From Tetragenococcus halophilus subsp. halophilus DSM 20339 (GTDB taxonomy: Bacteria; Bacillota; Bacilli; Lactobacillales; Enterococcaceae), in contig NZ_PXYA01000001.1 in the NCBI RefSeq assembly GCF_003841405.1, forward strand, positions 744,001-808,000: a DNA stretch of 64,000 nt, read 5' to 3'. Below the pieces are notes generated by a model. That model saw only the letters and a list, made by a program, of their open reading frames with translations, did not search any database and was not told where the DNA came from. Of the stretch, positions 43,823 to 54,298 are shown piece after piece. Positions within the stretch are counted from its first letter, which is position 1, and the number at the start of each line of letters is the position of its first letter. The position numbers and the translations under genes were made by a program.

Positions 43823-44686
43823 ATGCCAGAAGATAATAACAAACAAAATATGACGATATTTGTCATTTCTGATTCTGCTGGAGAAACTGCTTCAAAGTTA
43901 GCTCAGGCTACCATGGCACAATATCCAACAGTTGAATTCGTCTTATTTAGACGTACATTTATCACAACAGATGAATCACTACTTAAGGCACTAAAAGATG
44001 CAGAAAAACACAATGCTATTATTTTGCATACTTTAATCAATAAACATTTGGTAGAAATTACGCATCAGTTTTGCGATAAACATCAACTATATCAATTTGA
44101 TGTTTTAACGCCGCCTGTCTTAGAAGTCGAAAAAAGAACAGGCGTAGCACCCTCAAACGAGCCAGGAGCGATGCATTACCTAGACAAAAACTACTTTAGA
44201 CGTATTAAATCGATGGAATTTGCTGTTAAATACGATGATGGAAAAGATCCGCGCGGCTTTTTAGAAGCAGATGTTGTTTTGTTAGGCGTATCTCGTACTT
44301 CCAAAACGCCTTTAAGTCTATTTTTAGCAAATAAAAATCTCAAAGTGGCAAATTTACCTATTGTTCCACAAGCACATATTCCAAAACAAATTTGGGAAGT
44401 AGATCCTAATAAAATCGTAGGACTGACCAATGATCCAGAAGTGTTGAATACCATCCGAAAAGAACGTATGATCGCTTACGGACTCAATCCTGATTCTGCC
44501 TACTCAGATATCGATAAGATCAAAGAAGAGTTAAACTTTGCCAAAGATCTTTACGAAAAATTAGGTTGTATTACCATCAATGTCGCTTCCTTATCTATCG
44601 AAGAAACCGCCTCTGTTATTTTAAATGAGTTAAACTTAGAAGATCATAGCTATTATGGTTCAGAAGAAGAAATCGATGAAGTTTAA
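43823..44686 (+). CDS. Pyruvate phosphate dikinase regulatory protein (kinase/phosphotransferase)
   Basis: The start is the ATG at 43823 (MPEDNNKQNMTIFVISDSAGETA), with GAGGGA upstream. The 287-residue protein is a DUF299/PpsR-YqfL family member: the ISDSAGETA N-terminus and a P-loop-like GVSRTSKTPLSLFLANK motif. It uses ADP to phosphorylate, and Pi to dephosphorylate, the active-site region of pyruvate phosphate dikinase (or PEP synthase), switching the enzyme. It is divergent from the Fur-family gene, so no direct link between the two is implied beyond promoter sharing. Confidence 0.94.
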   Translation: MPEDNNKQNMTIFVISDSAGETASKLAQATMAQYPTVEFVLFRRTFITTDESLLKALKDAEKHNAIILHTLINKHLVEITHQFCDKHQLYQFDVLTPPVLEVEKRTGVAPSNEPGAMHYLDKNYFRRIKSMEFAVKYDDGKDPRGFLEADVVLLGVSRTSKTPLSLFLANKNLKVANLPIVPQAHIPKQIWEVDPNKIVGLTNDPEVLNTIRKERMIAYGLNPDSAYSDIDKIKEELNFAKDLYEKLGCITINVASLSIEETASVILNELNLEDHSYYGSEEEIDEV

Positions 44687-44716
44687 AAAAGCTTTTTAAC
44701 ATTATTTTTGCAGATA

Positions 44717-44776
44717 AAATATCCAAACTATAAGGGAAGATAACTGTTCTTATCCAATATAGTTCGGATATTTTTA
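44717..44776 (+). terminator. Terminator of the PPDK regulator gene
   Basis: AAATATCCAAACTATA (44717-44732) pairs with TATAGTTCGGATATTT (44758-44773) with one G-U, and TTTTATTTAT follows. The 25-base loop holds a smaller hairpin. Confidence 0.78.
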
Positions 44777-44791
44777 TTTATGTCACAATTT

Positions 44792-45667
44792 CTAAAACAC
44801 TTGTACGCCCTCTCGTTCCAAAGATAGCTGTTCGATCTGCGCTGATCCTGCCATTTGCTCCAATTCAAATGTTATCAGATCTGCTTTTTCTTCACTTGCC
44901 AAAATTAAAACTGTAGGTCCTGCCCCACTAAGAAATGCCGCATAACCTTCATTTTGCTTTACAATTTGGCGAATGGTTGTTAAATGCGGAACAAATTTTT
45001 CGCGGTAGGCTTCATGCCATTGATCTTGTTCCATCATTTTCCCTGTAAGTATTAGATCACCATTTAAAATAGCTGCAATCATAACGTTTGCGATCGAACT
45101 AGCTTTTACTGCCTCAGCAAACGGAATATTTTCAGGTAATACACTACGACTTTCTTTAGTCAATACTTGCGAATTTGGGATATAGGCGATAATACGGCAT
45201 TCAGGAAAATAATGTTTTACATAGTGAATGATGGGCTGATCCTCTCTAAAAAAGTGGCTAGCCACAACAAAGTCACCACAAATCGCTGGCGCACAGTTAT
45301 CAGGGTGGCCTTCAATAGAAGTAGCGATTTCTATTTTTTGTCGTTCAGTCAAATTTAAATTTTCTAAACGATTGGCTAGTTCAATCCCTGCTACGATCAC
45401 CGAAGAACTACTCCCTAAACCTCGAGCAATTGGAATGGTACTTGTCATTTTTAAATGATGCGGTTTTATTGTTGGTGCAACTTTTTCAGCTATTTGTATC
45501 AAGAGGTTTTGTTCATCTTTTGGAATTTCCGGACCCAGCTCATGGTCCACCCTCCACTTACTGTCTTCTTCAATAACCTCAATAGTTAAATAGCTTGATA
45601 AAGCAATACCGCAAGAATCAAAACCTGGACCTAGATTAGCACTTGTAGCTGGTACACGGATTTTCAT
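44792..45667 (-). CDS. thrB: Homoserine kinase
   Basis: The 291-residue GHMP kinase has VPATSANLGPGFDSCGIAL at the start, the ATP-binding loop TIPIARGLGSSSSVIVAGI and the third motif AAFLSGAGPTVLIL near the end. It phosphorylates homoserine on the way to threonine. It follows hom by three bases, so the pair is one operon. thrC is not in the window, although it is usually adjacent, so the final threonine synthase step must be encoded elsewhere. Confidence 0.97.
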   Translation of the reverse strand: MKIRVPATSANLGPGFDSCGIALSSYLTIEVIEEDSKWRVDHELGPEIPKDEQNLLIQIAEKVAPTIKPHHLKMTSTIPIARGLGSSSSVIVAGIELANRLENLNLTERQKIEIATSIEGHPDNCAPAICGDFVVASHFFREDQPIIHYVKHYFPECRIIAYIPNSQVLTKESRSVLPENIPFAEAVKASSIANVMIAAILNGDLILTGKMMEQDQWHEAYREKFVPHLTTIRQIVKQNEGYAAFLSGAGPTVLILASEEKADLITFELEQMAGSAQIEQLSLEREGVQVF

Positions 45668-45670
45668 TTC

Positions 45671-46924
45671 TTAATCCTCCCAAACACTTAATATTTGTTT
45701 TACATGGCTGATTTCTTGCAGTTTATTTATCAAGTCATGTTTTTGTTGCACTGTTAATTTATTGCTGATAAAAGCTGCCTCGCTATTTTCTTGTTGCTTT
45801 AAAGAAATGGGTCTTATGTGCTGTTTTTCTAAAAAGGTTGTTAAATCTATAGCGCAATCAGTAATTAAAAAGTAATAGTTCATTAATCCTTCTTTATGAA
45901 GCTTACACCTTGGCAAATTCGAGGGACTCATTTGAAGTGCCTGCTGTTTGTTGTTCAGATTTTTCGCAATAGTCAAAATATCTGTAAGGACACTTTCGGC
46001 AGTTGGTGATGCGCCAGCGCCTGGACCATAAAGCAAGGAATGACCCATCATTTTACTTTCAATAAATACGCCGTTCATTTCGTTTTTTACAAAAGCAAAC
46101 GGGTGTGTTTGCGGAACAAGAACAGGCTCTACCGCAGCATAAGTCCCCTCGTCTACTTCTCGAGCATAAGCAAGCAATTTGATTTGATAACCAAAATCGT
46201 GAGCGTAAAAATGATCAACTTGAGTAATTTCACCGATCCCTTTAACACTTAGATCATCTAATACTAAATCTTGATTAAGCGCTAAGCGTACTAAAATGAT
46301 TAGTTTATACGCAGCATCCCAACCATCTACATCGTTTGTTGGGTCTGATTCAGCAAAACCAGAAACTTGAGCAGATTCTAAAGCTTCTTCATATGTAAGA
46401 CCTGCTTCATTCATTTGCGTCAGTATAAAATTACTCGTCCCATTTAAAATCCCTTGTATAGCAGTAATTTCATCTGCCATAAAACTTGTATTTAAATTAT
46501 GCAAAATAGGGATACCACCGGCAACACTTGCTTCATAAAGCAAGGAAACATTATTGGCTTTAGCAGTTGCCGTAAGTTCATTACCAAAACGCGCAATTAA
46601 ATCTTTGTTAGCTGTCACTACATGTTTTTTTCTTTGTAATGCCAGAGTAATCCATTCTTTAGCCGGGTGGATTCCGCCAATCAACTCCACCACAATGTCA
46701 ATTGTCGGATCAACAAGGATATCTTCAACTTCAGTGGTTAACGTTAACTGATATTTTTGTGCTAGACCTTGCTTTTTTTCTTTTGAACGTACCAATACTT
46801 TAGCAATCGAAAAGCTTAAATCCGTCTGCTGCTTTATTTTTTCTTCTGCTGCAATTAAATTTTTAACAAGACCATTGGCCACAACACCTAGGCCTAAGAC
46901 AGCGATATTTACTTGTTTTTTCAT
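45671..46924 (-). CDS. hom: Homoserine dehydrogenase
   Basis: The 417-residue protein has an NAD(P)-binding N-terminus (NIAVLGLGVVANGLVKNLI), the catalytic region with GIPILHNLNTSFMADEITAIQGILNGTSNFILTQMNE and QVSGFAESDPTNDVDGWDAAYKLIIL, and a C-terminal ACT-like domain (ITDCAIDLTTFLEK). It reduces aspartate semialdehyde to homoserine, and the ACT domain likely senses threonine. It is upstream of thrB. No riboswitch or T-box is seen in the 165 bp upstream. Confidence 0.96.
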   Translation of the reverse strand: MKKQVNIAVLGLGVVANGLVKNLIAAEEKIKQQTDLSFSIAKVLVRSKEKKQGLAQKYQLTLTTEVEDILVDPTIDIVVELIGGIHPAKEWITLALQRKKHVVTANKDLIARFGNELTATAKANNVSLLYEASVAGGIPILHNLNTSFMADEITAIQGILNGTSNFILTQMNEAGLTYEEALESAQVSGFAESDPTNDVDGWDAAYKLIILVRLALNQDLVLDDLSVKGIGEITQVDHFYAHDFGYQIKLLAYAREVDEGTYAAVEPVLVPQTHPFAFVKNEMNGVFIESKMMGHSLLYGPGAGASPTAESVLTDILTIAKNLNNKQQALQMSPSNLPRCKLHKEGLMNYYFLITDCAIDLTTFLEKQHIRPISLKQQENSEAAFISNKLTVQQKHDLINKLQEISHVKQILSVWED

Positions 46925-47057
46925 AGCTGCTCCTTTTAAAATATCGTTTATCTTTAATCATTCATAGAATAAAAAGTTTAAAAAAGAATAACTTTGAGAT
47001 TAAAAGTACTTTCATAAATTTCTAATTTACTTGTCTAAGCATAACAAAATTTCCGCA

Positions 47058-47086
47058 TAAAAAAAGAACTTTCTGTCTGAAAGTCC
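47058..47086 (-). terminator. Terminator of the ArsR-family gene
   Basis: GAACTTTC (47066-47073) pairs with GAAAGTCC (47079-47086) around a short loop, and a seven-T run follows on the minus strand. It lies four bases below the arsR stop. Confidence 0.8.
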
Positions 47087-47089
47087 TTT

Positions 47090-47383
47090 CTAACGGTGAT
47101 GAACGTGTTTGAAAGTTTGTTCCAAAATATCTAAAACATGGGCATCATCGACACTATATAAAACAGCTTTCCCTTGTCTTCTGGTTTTTACGACACGATT
47201 ATCGCGCAACAATCTTAATTGATGAGAAACAGCTGACTGTTCCATACTTACTTCATTGGCAATCGTCGTAACATTTTTTTCGCCTTCTTTTACTGCCAGT
47301 ACGATTTTCAAACGAGTCATATCACTTAATACTTTAAAGATTTGGCTAACACGTTCGATATCTTCGATGCTTGTCTTTTCCAT
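47090..47383 (-). CDS. ArsR/SmtB-family metal-responsive repressor (CzrA-like)
   Basis: The 97-residue protein has the ArsR winged HTH (IANEVSMEQSAVSHQLRLLRDNRVVKTRRQGKAVLYSV). At its C-terminus the alpha-5 zinc site is complete: VDDAHVLDILEQTFKHVHH, with Asp and His two apart, then His after eleven and fourteen residues, the exact CzrA/SmtB ligand spacing. It should release its DNA when zinc or cobalt rises. No efflux pump (CzcD-type) adjoins it here, so its target gene is elsewhere or has been lost. GAGGAGG precedes the ATG. Confidence 0.93.
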   Translation of the reverse strand: MEKTSIEDIERVSQIFKVLSDMTRLKIVLAVKEGEKNVTTIANEVSMEQSAVSHQLRLLRDNRVVKTRRQGKAVLYSVDDAHVLDILEQTFKHVHHR

Positions 47384-47412
47384 AGCGTCCTCCTCTTATC
47401 GTTTTCATATGG

Positions 47413-47450
47413 AAAAACTAGGGCAAAAACCACTATAAATTTTGCCCTAG
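47413..47450 (-). terminator. Terminator of the phosphoglucomutase gene
   Basis: CTAGGGCAAAA (47418-47428) pairs with TTTTGCCCTAG (47440-47450), and TTTTTCC follows on the minus strand. It lies 48 bp below the pgm stop and just upstream of the arsR gene. Confidence 0.87.
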
Positions 47451-47497
47451 ATGTTTTTCATTTGTTAACTTTAGCAAGAAACGCTTTTATTATACAA

Positions 47498-49225
47498 CTA
47501 ATTTCCAGTAATTTCATTGATAGCAGCTTGTAACAGTTCAATTTTTTGTTGTGCGCGTTCATCAGAATCAGCTTTTACACCTATATAGAATTTAATTTTA
47601 GGTTCAGTACCTGAAGGGCGAATCGCAAGCCAGCTATCATCTTCTAAGGTATATTTCAACACATCAGAAGGCGGTGTGCTTAACTTTTCTGTAGCCCCTG
47701 ACGCATTTTTACGGATTAATTGTTTGAAGTCTTCTGTCTGCACTACTTTAGTTCCCGCAAATTCAGTGGGCGTTTGTTCTCTAAAGGATTTCATTAAGGA
47801 AGTAATCTTAGCTGAACCTTCTTGACCAGACATCGTCAACGAGATCGTTTTTTCTGCATAATAACCATATTCGGCAAAAATTTCTTGTAAGGCATCATAC
47901 AATGTTTTGCCTTGTTTTTTATAAGCGGCAGCCACTTCCGCTAATAAAACAAGCGCTTGAATCGCATCTTTATCGCGTACAAATGGTTGAACTAAAAAGC
48001 CATAACTTTCTTCAAAGCCAAAGATAAAACTGTGACTATGTTCTGCTTCAAATTCTTTAATTTTTTCCGCGATAAATTTAAATCCTGTTAAAACATTAAC
48101 CATTGGTACGTCATAGCTTTGGGCAATAGTAGTAGCTAATTCGCTAGAAACAATTGATTTTAAGATGACGGCATTTTCCGGTAAAGCATTAGTCTTTTTC
48201 CGAGCTTCTAAAATATAACGAATAAGTAAAGCACCGATTTGATTTCCGCTTAATACTTTATAGTCACCATTAGGCATACGCACAGCAGCTCCTAAACGGT
48301 CTGCGTCAGGATCTGTCGCAATTAATAAATCAGCATTTTCTTTTTGGCCTAAACGCATAGAATACTCAAAAGCTGAACTTTCTTCTGGATTCGGTGATTT
48401 CACTGTGGAAAAGTCCGGATCTGCCACTGCTTGTTCTGGTTCTACAATAAACTCTTTAAAGCCTGCTTGACGTAAAGCTTTCTCACCTAACATTTTGCCT
48501 GTGCCATGTAGCGGTGTAAAAATTAATTTTAGCTGATCATCCATTTGGTCGATCACATCTTGATCAATCGTCACAGCTTGTAATTCAGACAAATAGGCTT
48601 GGTCAATATCTTCACCTATCATGGTAATAAGGCCTTGTTCTTTGGCTGCTTTTTCTGCCATCACAGGAACCGTTAGTGGATTATCAACTTCACGAATCAA
48701 AGTTGTTACCATATCTGCATCTACTGGTGGCATTTGTCCACCATCTTCGCCATACACCTTATAACCATTATATTCTGGCGGGTTATGAGAAGCTGTGATC
48801 ATGATACCCGTGAATGTTTTTAAGTAACGCACTGCAAAGGATAGTTCCGGTGTAGGTCTTAAGCTTTCAAATACATAGGATGGAATATTATTATAAGCCA
48901 ATGTTTTGGCAGCTTCCATGGCAAATTCTTGCGAAAGATGCCTTGAGTCATAAGCAATAGCAACGCCTCTTCTAGCAACATCAAACCCTTGTTTTATCAT
49001 AAAACGCGCCAAACCTTCTGTTGCCTGACGTACAGTATAAATATTCATACGATTAATGCCTGGTCCTAAAATTCCACGCATACCCGCAGTACCAAATTCA
49101 AGGGGAGCGTAAAAGGCATCTTCTAACGCCTCTTGCTTTCCCTTTAACTCATCTAATTGTGTTTTTAAATGGTCATCCAAAGCGTCATCATTTGTCCACT
49201 GTTCATAAATTTCCTTCCAGGACAT
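47498..49225 (-). CDS. pgcA: Alpha-phosphoglucomutase (PgcA-type)
   Basis: The 575-residue protein is a phosphohexomutase. The phosphoserine loop is GIMITASHNPPEYNGYKVYG (about residues 139-158), the metal loop is DPDADRLGA (about 313), the sugar-binding loop is FGFEESYGFL and the C-terminal phosphate loop is IRPSGTEPKIKFY. It converts glucose 1-phosphate and glucose 6-phosphate for UDP-glucose, glycolipid and cell-wall polymer synthesis. It appears monocistronic, with a terminator downstream and two palindromic blocks upstream. Confidence 0.95.
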   Translation of the reverse strand: MSWKEIYEQWTNDDALDDHLKTQLDELKGKQEALEDAFYAPLEFGTAGMRGILGPGINRMNIYTVRQATEGLARFMIKQGFDVARRGVAIAYDSRHLSQEFAMEAAKTLAYNNIPSYVFESLRPTPELSFAVRYLKTFTGIMITASHNPPEYNGYKVYGEDGGQMPPVDADMVTTLIREVDNPLTVPVMAEKAAKEQGLITMIGEDIDQAYLSELQAVTIDQDVIDQMDDQLKLIFTPLHGTGKMLGEKALRQAGFKEFIVEPEQAVADPDFSTVKSPNPEESSAFEYSMRLGQKENADLLIATDPDADRLGAAVRMPNGDYKVLSGNQIGALLIRYILEARKKTNALPENAVILKSIVSSELATTIAQSYDVPMVNVLTGFKFIAEKIKEFEAEHSHSFIFGFEESYGFLVQPFVRDKDAIQALVLLAEVAAAYKKQGKTLYDALQEIFAEYGYYAEKTISLTMSGQEGSAKITSLMKSFREQTPTEFAGTKVVQTEDFKQLIRKNASGATEKLSTPPSDVLKYTLEDDSWLAIRPSGTEPKIKFYIGVKADSDERAQQKIELLQAAINEITGN

Positions 49226-49275
49226 AACAAACCACCTCTTTATCTATTTTGTTAATTTTATTATATCACAGTCTG

Positions 49276-49340
49276 TTATTCATTCGACTGCTGAATGAAC
49301 AATTTTCTTTTAGTTTATTATTCGTTCAACGACTAAATAA
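49276..49340. promoter_or_regulatory. Two palindromic blocks upstream of pgcA, 42 bp apart
   Basis: The first block (49276-49302) holds TTCATTC...GAATGAA with seven bases between. A related block begins with TTATTCGTTC at 49318, exactly 42 bp downstream of TTATTCATTC. They lie between pgcA and the bgl gene terminator. They may be operators, or a worn pair of the 41-bp hairpin repeats seen elsewhere in the window. Confidence 0.4.
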
Positions 49341-49380
49341 AAAAATTACTTCTACAAGATAACTTATAGAAGTAATTTTT
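49338..49380 (-). terminator. Terminator of the 6-phospho-beta-glucosidase gene
   Basis: AAAATTACTTCTA (49342-49354) pairs perfectly with TAGAAGTAATTTT (49367-49379). The A-run side gives a T-run on the minus strand. It lies 16 bp below the stop codon. Confidence 0.85.
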
Positions 49381-49395
49381 ATTATTATGAAATTC

Positions 49396-51748
<2,353 letters not shown>

Positions 51749-51857
51749 TTTCCACCTTCTTTCTCAATTTATTTACAAGACTATTATCTATATTAGCATC
51801 TCCTTTAGCAAGAAAATATTGAATCTTCAATTATTGTTTACAGATAAAATAAAAGTA

Positions 51858-51887
51858 TCGACAAAATTTGTAAATATCGTTTACAAT
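51858..51887 (+). promoter_or_regulatory. rpiR promoter with operator-like palindrome
   Basis: TCGACA (51858-51863) and TACAAT (51882-51887) are 18 bp apart, as a -35/-10 pair. Between and over them lies TTGTAAATATCGTTTACAA (51868-51886), a 7-5-7 perfect palindrome. A dimeric RpiR protein bound there would block its own promoter; a similar TTGTTTACA lies 35 bp upstream on the side of the bgl gene. Confidence 0.6.
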
Positions 51888-51919
51888 ATATATCAAAACT
51901 ATGTAAATGGGGTGGTTCT

Positions 51920-52837
51920 GTGTTATTAACAGAAAAGATCGAAGAAGTTTCTTTTTCTCCAGCAGAAAGAGAAGTTGTTCGTTATATTCTTACAGACTAT
52001 ACAAGAATTGAAAATGCTACAGTAAAAGAGCTTGCCGAAAAAAATTACGTGCATCCCTCAACTTTGATTCGGATTGCTAAAAAAATGGGCTTTCACGGTT
52101 GGAACGATTTCAAAGACGCTTTTTTAAAAGAACAAGACTATTTACACAATCATTTTGTACAAACAGACGCTAACCTACCCTTTGCGGAAAATGATAGTAT
52201 TTTAACAATCGCGCAAAAGATTGCTTCTTTAGAACAAGAAACGATTTCTGACACACTTTCTTTACTTGAACATCAGCAGCTGCAAAAAGCTACCGAACTA
52301 TTATATCAGTCAAAACAAATTAAAATTTTTACTTCGAACGCGAATCTTCTGATTTCACAAGATTTTGCCTTAAAAATGCGTCGAATTAAAAAGCAAACAA
52401 GCGCGGCCGAAACAATTGGCGAGCATGTCTATGAAGCTTATAGTACAGACGAAAATACGTGCGTCCTAATGATTTCGTATACTGGCGAAAACGAGATGCT
52501 TAAACGAATTTTGCCTATTTTAAAACAACAAGGAGCAACAATTATTGTTTTAACAGGGATTGGTGATAATACTTTGGCAAAACTTTCTGATTGCCATTTG
52601 CGTTTAGCTACACGTGAAAAACTTTATTCAAAGATTGGTAGTTATACCACCAGCACTTCAATTTCTTATTTATTAGATATTTTATACAGTACGGTTTTTG
52701 CTAAAAATTATCAGAAAAATATGGCGCATTTAATCGCTATTGGAGAAGAGTACGATAATCGCACTAGCACTTCACCAGTCATGCATGAAAGTAACCCTCC
52801 GAAAATTCAAGTGACTGATGCAATTATTCCAAATTAA
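51920..52837 (+). CDS. RpiR/MurR-family regulator with SIS domain
   Basis: The 305-residue protein has an RpiR-type HTH at the N-terminus (TVKELAEKNYVHPSTLIRIAKKMGFHGWNDFKDAFLKE) and a SIS sugar-phosphate isomerase-like domain (about residues 105-240, IKIFTSNANLLISQDFALKMRR and VLMISYTGENEMLKRILPIL). It senses a sugar phosphate and controls sugar-use genes. It starts with GTG at 51920, with GGGGTGG five bases before. It is divergent from the phosphatase pseudogene and the 6-phospho-beta-glucosidase, so these are the probable targets. Confidence 0.93.
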   Translation: MLLTEKIEEVSFSPAEREVVRYILTDYTRIENATVKELAEKNYVHPSTLIRIAKKMGFHGWNDFKDAFLKEQDYLHNHFVQTDANLPFAENDSILTIAQKIASLEQETISDTLSLLEHQQLQKATELLYQSKQIKIFTSNANLLISQDFALKMRRIKKQTSAAETIGEHVYEAYSTDENTCVLMISYTGENEMLKRILPILKQQGATIIVLTGIGDNTLAKLSDCHLRLATREKLYSKIGSYTTSTSISYLLDILYSTVFAKNYQKNMAHLIAIGEEYDNRTSTSPVMHESNPPKIQVTDAIIPN

Positions 52838-52840
52838 CTT

Positions 52841-52889
52841 TTTAAAAAATCTAGAACTTCTAAGAAAGACTTGCTCTAGATTTTTTAAA
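52841..52889 (+). terminator. Terminator of the RpiR gene
   Basis: TTTAAAAAATCTAGA (52841-52855) pairs perfectly with TCTAGATTTTTTAAA (52875-52889). The right arm is also the start of the first repeat unit of the array at 52871-53050, so terminator and repeat are merged. Confidence 0.8.
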
Positions 52890-53050
52890 TTTTAGACCTA
52901 TGTCATGTTTTCAACTCTAGTTTTTTTGTTTTCTTAACCTACTTATTGATTTCAGCTTTAGTTTTCCTGATTTCTTAACCTACTTTGCTTATCCAACTCT
53001 AGTTTTTTTAATTTCTTGACCTACTCTTGACTTGTAGCTCTAATTTTCCA
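52871..53050. repeat. Tandem 41-bp repeat array, family 3 (four units and a partial fifth)
   Basis: Units start at 52871, 52912, 52953, 52994 and 53035, each 41 bp. The common form is CAACTCTAGTTTTTTTGATTTCTTAACCTACT... followed by a variable ending. Arms TAGTTT and AACCTA (one central mismatch) are inverted within each unit, about 13 bp apart. The sequence is unrelated to the arrays at 16297 and 26348, but the period is the same. It lies between the convergent rpiR and yneF genes and contains no coding frame. Confidence 0.88.
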
Positions 53051-53052
53051 TG

Positions 53053-53085
53053 AAAAAAGGCGAATCCTTTACGATCCGCCTTTTC
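53053..53085 (-). terminator. Terminator of the yneF gene
   Basis: GGCGAATC and GATCCGCC pair with one mismatch around TTTAC-like loop bases; A-runs and T-runs flank both arms. It lies at the yneF stop and bounds the repeat array on its right. Confidence 0.75.
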
Positions 53086-53086
53086 T

Positions 53087-53302
53087 TTATTTTTGATTTT
53101 TCATCTGTTGCATCATTTGACGAACTTTCTTTTCAGAAGGCTTTTGCCCCATTGACATCATCATTGTGCGCAACATATCTTCGTTGATTGGTGGATTTTT
53201 TTTCATATAATCTTCCATATATTTACGTGCTAAAAAGAAACCGCCGATAGCTCCAACAACTAAAGCGATCACTGCAATTAAAATGACATAACCAGTTGAC
53301 AT
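53087..53302 (-). CDS. YneF/UPF0154-family small membrane protein
   Basis: The 71-residue protein has one N-terminal span (residues 3-24, [20 protein letters not shown]) followed by the family motif [43 protein letters not shown]0154 (YneF) proteins are conserved in low-GC Gram-positives and have no known function. AGGAGAG precedes the ATG. It stands alone between the repeat array and the aldo/keto reductase. Confidence 0.95.
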   Translation of the reverse strand: MSTGYVILIAVIALVVGAIGGFFLARKYMEDYMKKNPPINEDMLRTMMMSMGQKPSEKKVRQMMQQMKNQK

Positions 53303-53396
53303 TTCACACTCTCCTTTCCTCTAGACTGTCCATGAAGTATTTTACTAGAAACATCAGGAAAAGAAAAGCTCGAAACAACTCTTTTTGTCAATTGAT

Positions 53397-54206
53397 TTAT
53401 AACTTATCCAGTTGATCCATGTCTTCTTTTTCCAAAACAAAATCTAGCTGTGCATTTTCTAAAATATATTCTTCGTGTACTGACTTAGGCAATGGTAATA
53501 TATCTTTTTCTAATAAATATCGAAGAGCAACTTGTGGAATAGACTTTTCATATTTTTCCGCTATTTTTTGGATTTGCTCGTCATCTAATATGCCACCCGT
53601 TGCTAAAGGCGAATATCCTTCTACTAGTATCGAATGCTTTTGACAAAAATCAATTGTGCCCGTACTCAAATTACCGATATAACATTTGATTTGGTTGACC
53701 ATTGGCGCTACCTTAGCATTTTCGATAATATTTTTTAAATCCTCAATATTAAAATTTGAGACACCGATCGCTCTTGCTTTTCCATCTCGAAAAGCGTCTT
53801 CTAGTGCCTTCCACACTTGAACATTTTTCTTATCATCGTTTTCATGAGGCTCGCCGATTCGACGCCAAGGTCTAGGCGCATGAATAAGCAATAAATCCAC
53901 ATGATCTAAAGATAAACGCCGTAAAGATTCATTAATATTTTCCATCGCTTTTTCATAAGTATCGGTTTCTGCTGGAACTTTCGTTGTGACAAAAATTTCA
54001 TCTCGTGACACAGGGACATCTTTGATTGCCTGCCCTACATCTGATTCATTGCCATAAACGTATGCCGTATCTACATGCTTATAACCATTATCTAGTGCAT
54101 ACTTAGTGGCGCGATAAGCATCTTCTGGAGAGCTTTGCCAAGTACCAAAACCAACCTTAGGTATTTCTACCCCATTTACTAGTTGAAACGTTTCATCTAA
54201 AATCAT
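53397..54206 (-). CDS. Aldo/keto reductase
   Basis: The start is the ATG at 54206 (MILDETFQLVNGVEIPKVGFGTW), six bases after AGGG. The 269-residue protein has the AKR barrel with the catalytic tetrad: Asp in HVDTAYVYGNE, Tyr in that motif, Lys in TTKVPAE and His in LLLIHAPRP, and the NADPH site VALRYLLEKDILPLPKSV. It reduces carbonyls with NADPH. It is a little shorter than most members, ending at DMDQLDKL without the usual C-terminal loop, which shapes substrate choice; whether this is natural is unclear. Confidence 0.92.
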   Translation of the reverse strand: MILDETFQLVNGVEIPKVGFGTWQSSPEDAYRATKYALDNGYKHVDTAYVYGNESDVGQAIKDVPVSRDEIFVTTKVPAETDTYEKAMENINESLRRLSLDHVDLLLIHAPRPWRRIGEPHENDDKKNVQVWKALEDAFRDGKARAIGVSNFNIEDLKNIIENAKVAPMVNQIKCYIGNLSTGTIDFCQKHSILVEGYSPLATGGILDDEQIQKIAEKYEKSIPQVALRYLLEKDILPLPKSVHEEYILENAQLDFVLEKEDMDQLDKL

Positions 54207-54257
54207 TTTCATCCCTGCCTTTCTAATTTTATTATACAAAAAAACAATAGCATATAC

Positions 54258-54293
54258 AAAAAAAGCAGAATCATCAATAGACTCTGCTTTTTA
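54258..54293 (-). terminator. Terminator of nfo
   Basis: AAAAGCAGA (54261-54269) pairs with TCTGCTTTT (54283-54291), and a T-run follows on the minus strand. It lies six bases below the nfo stop. Confidence 0.82.
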
Positions 54294-54298
54294 TAAAA

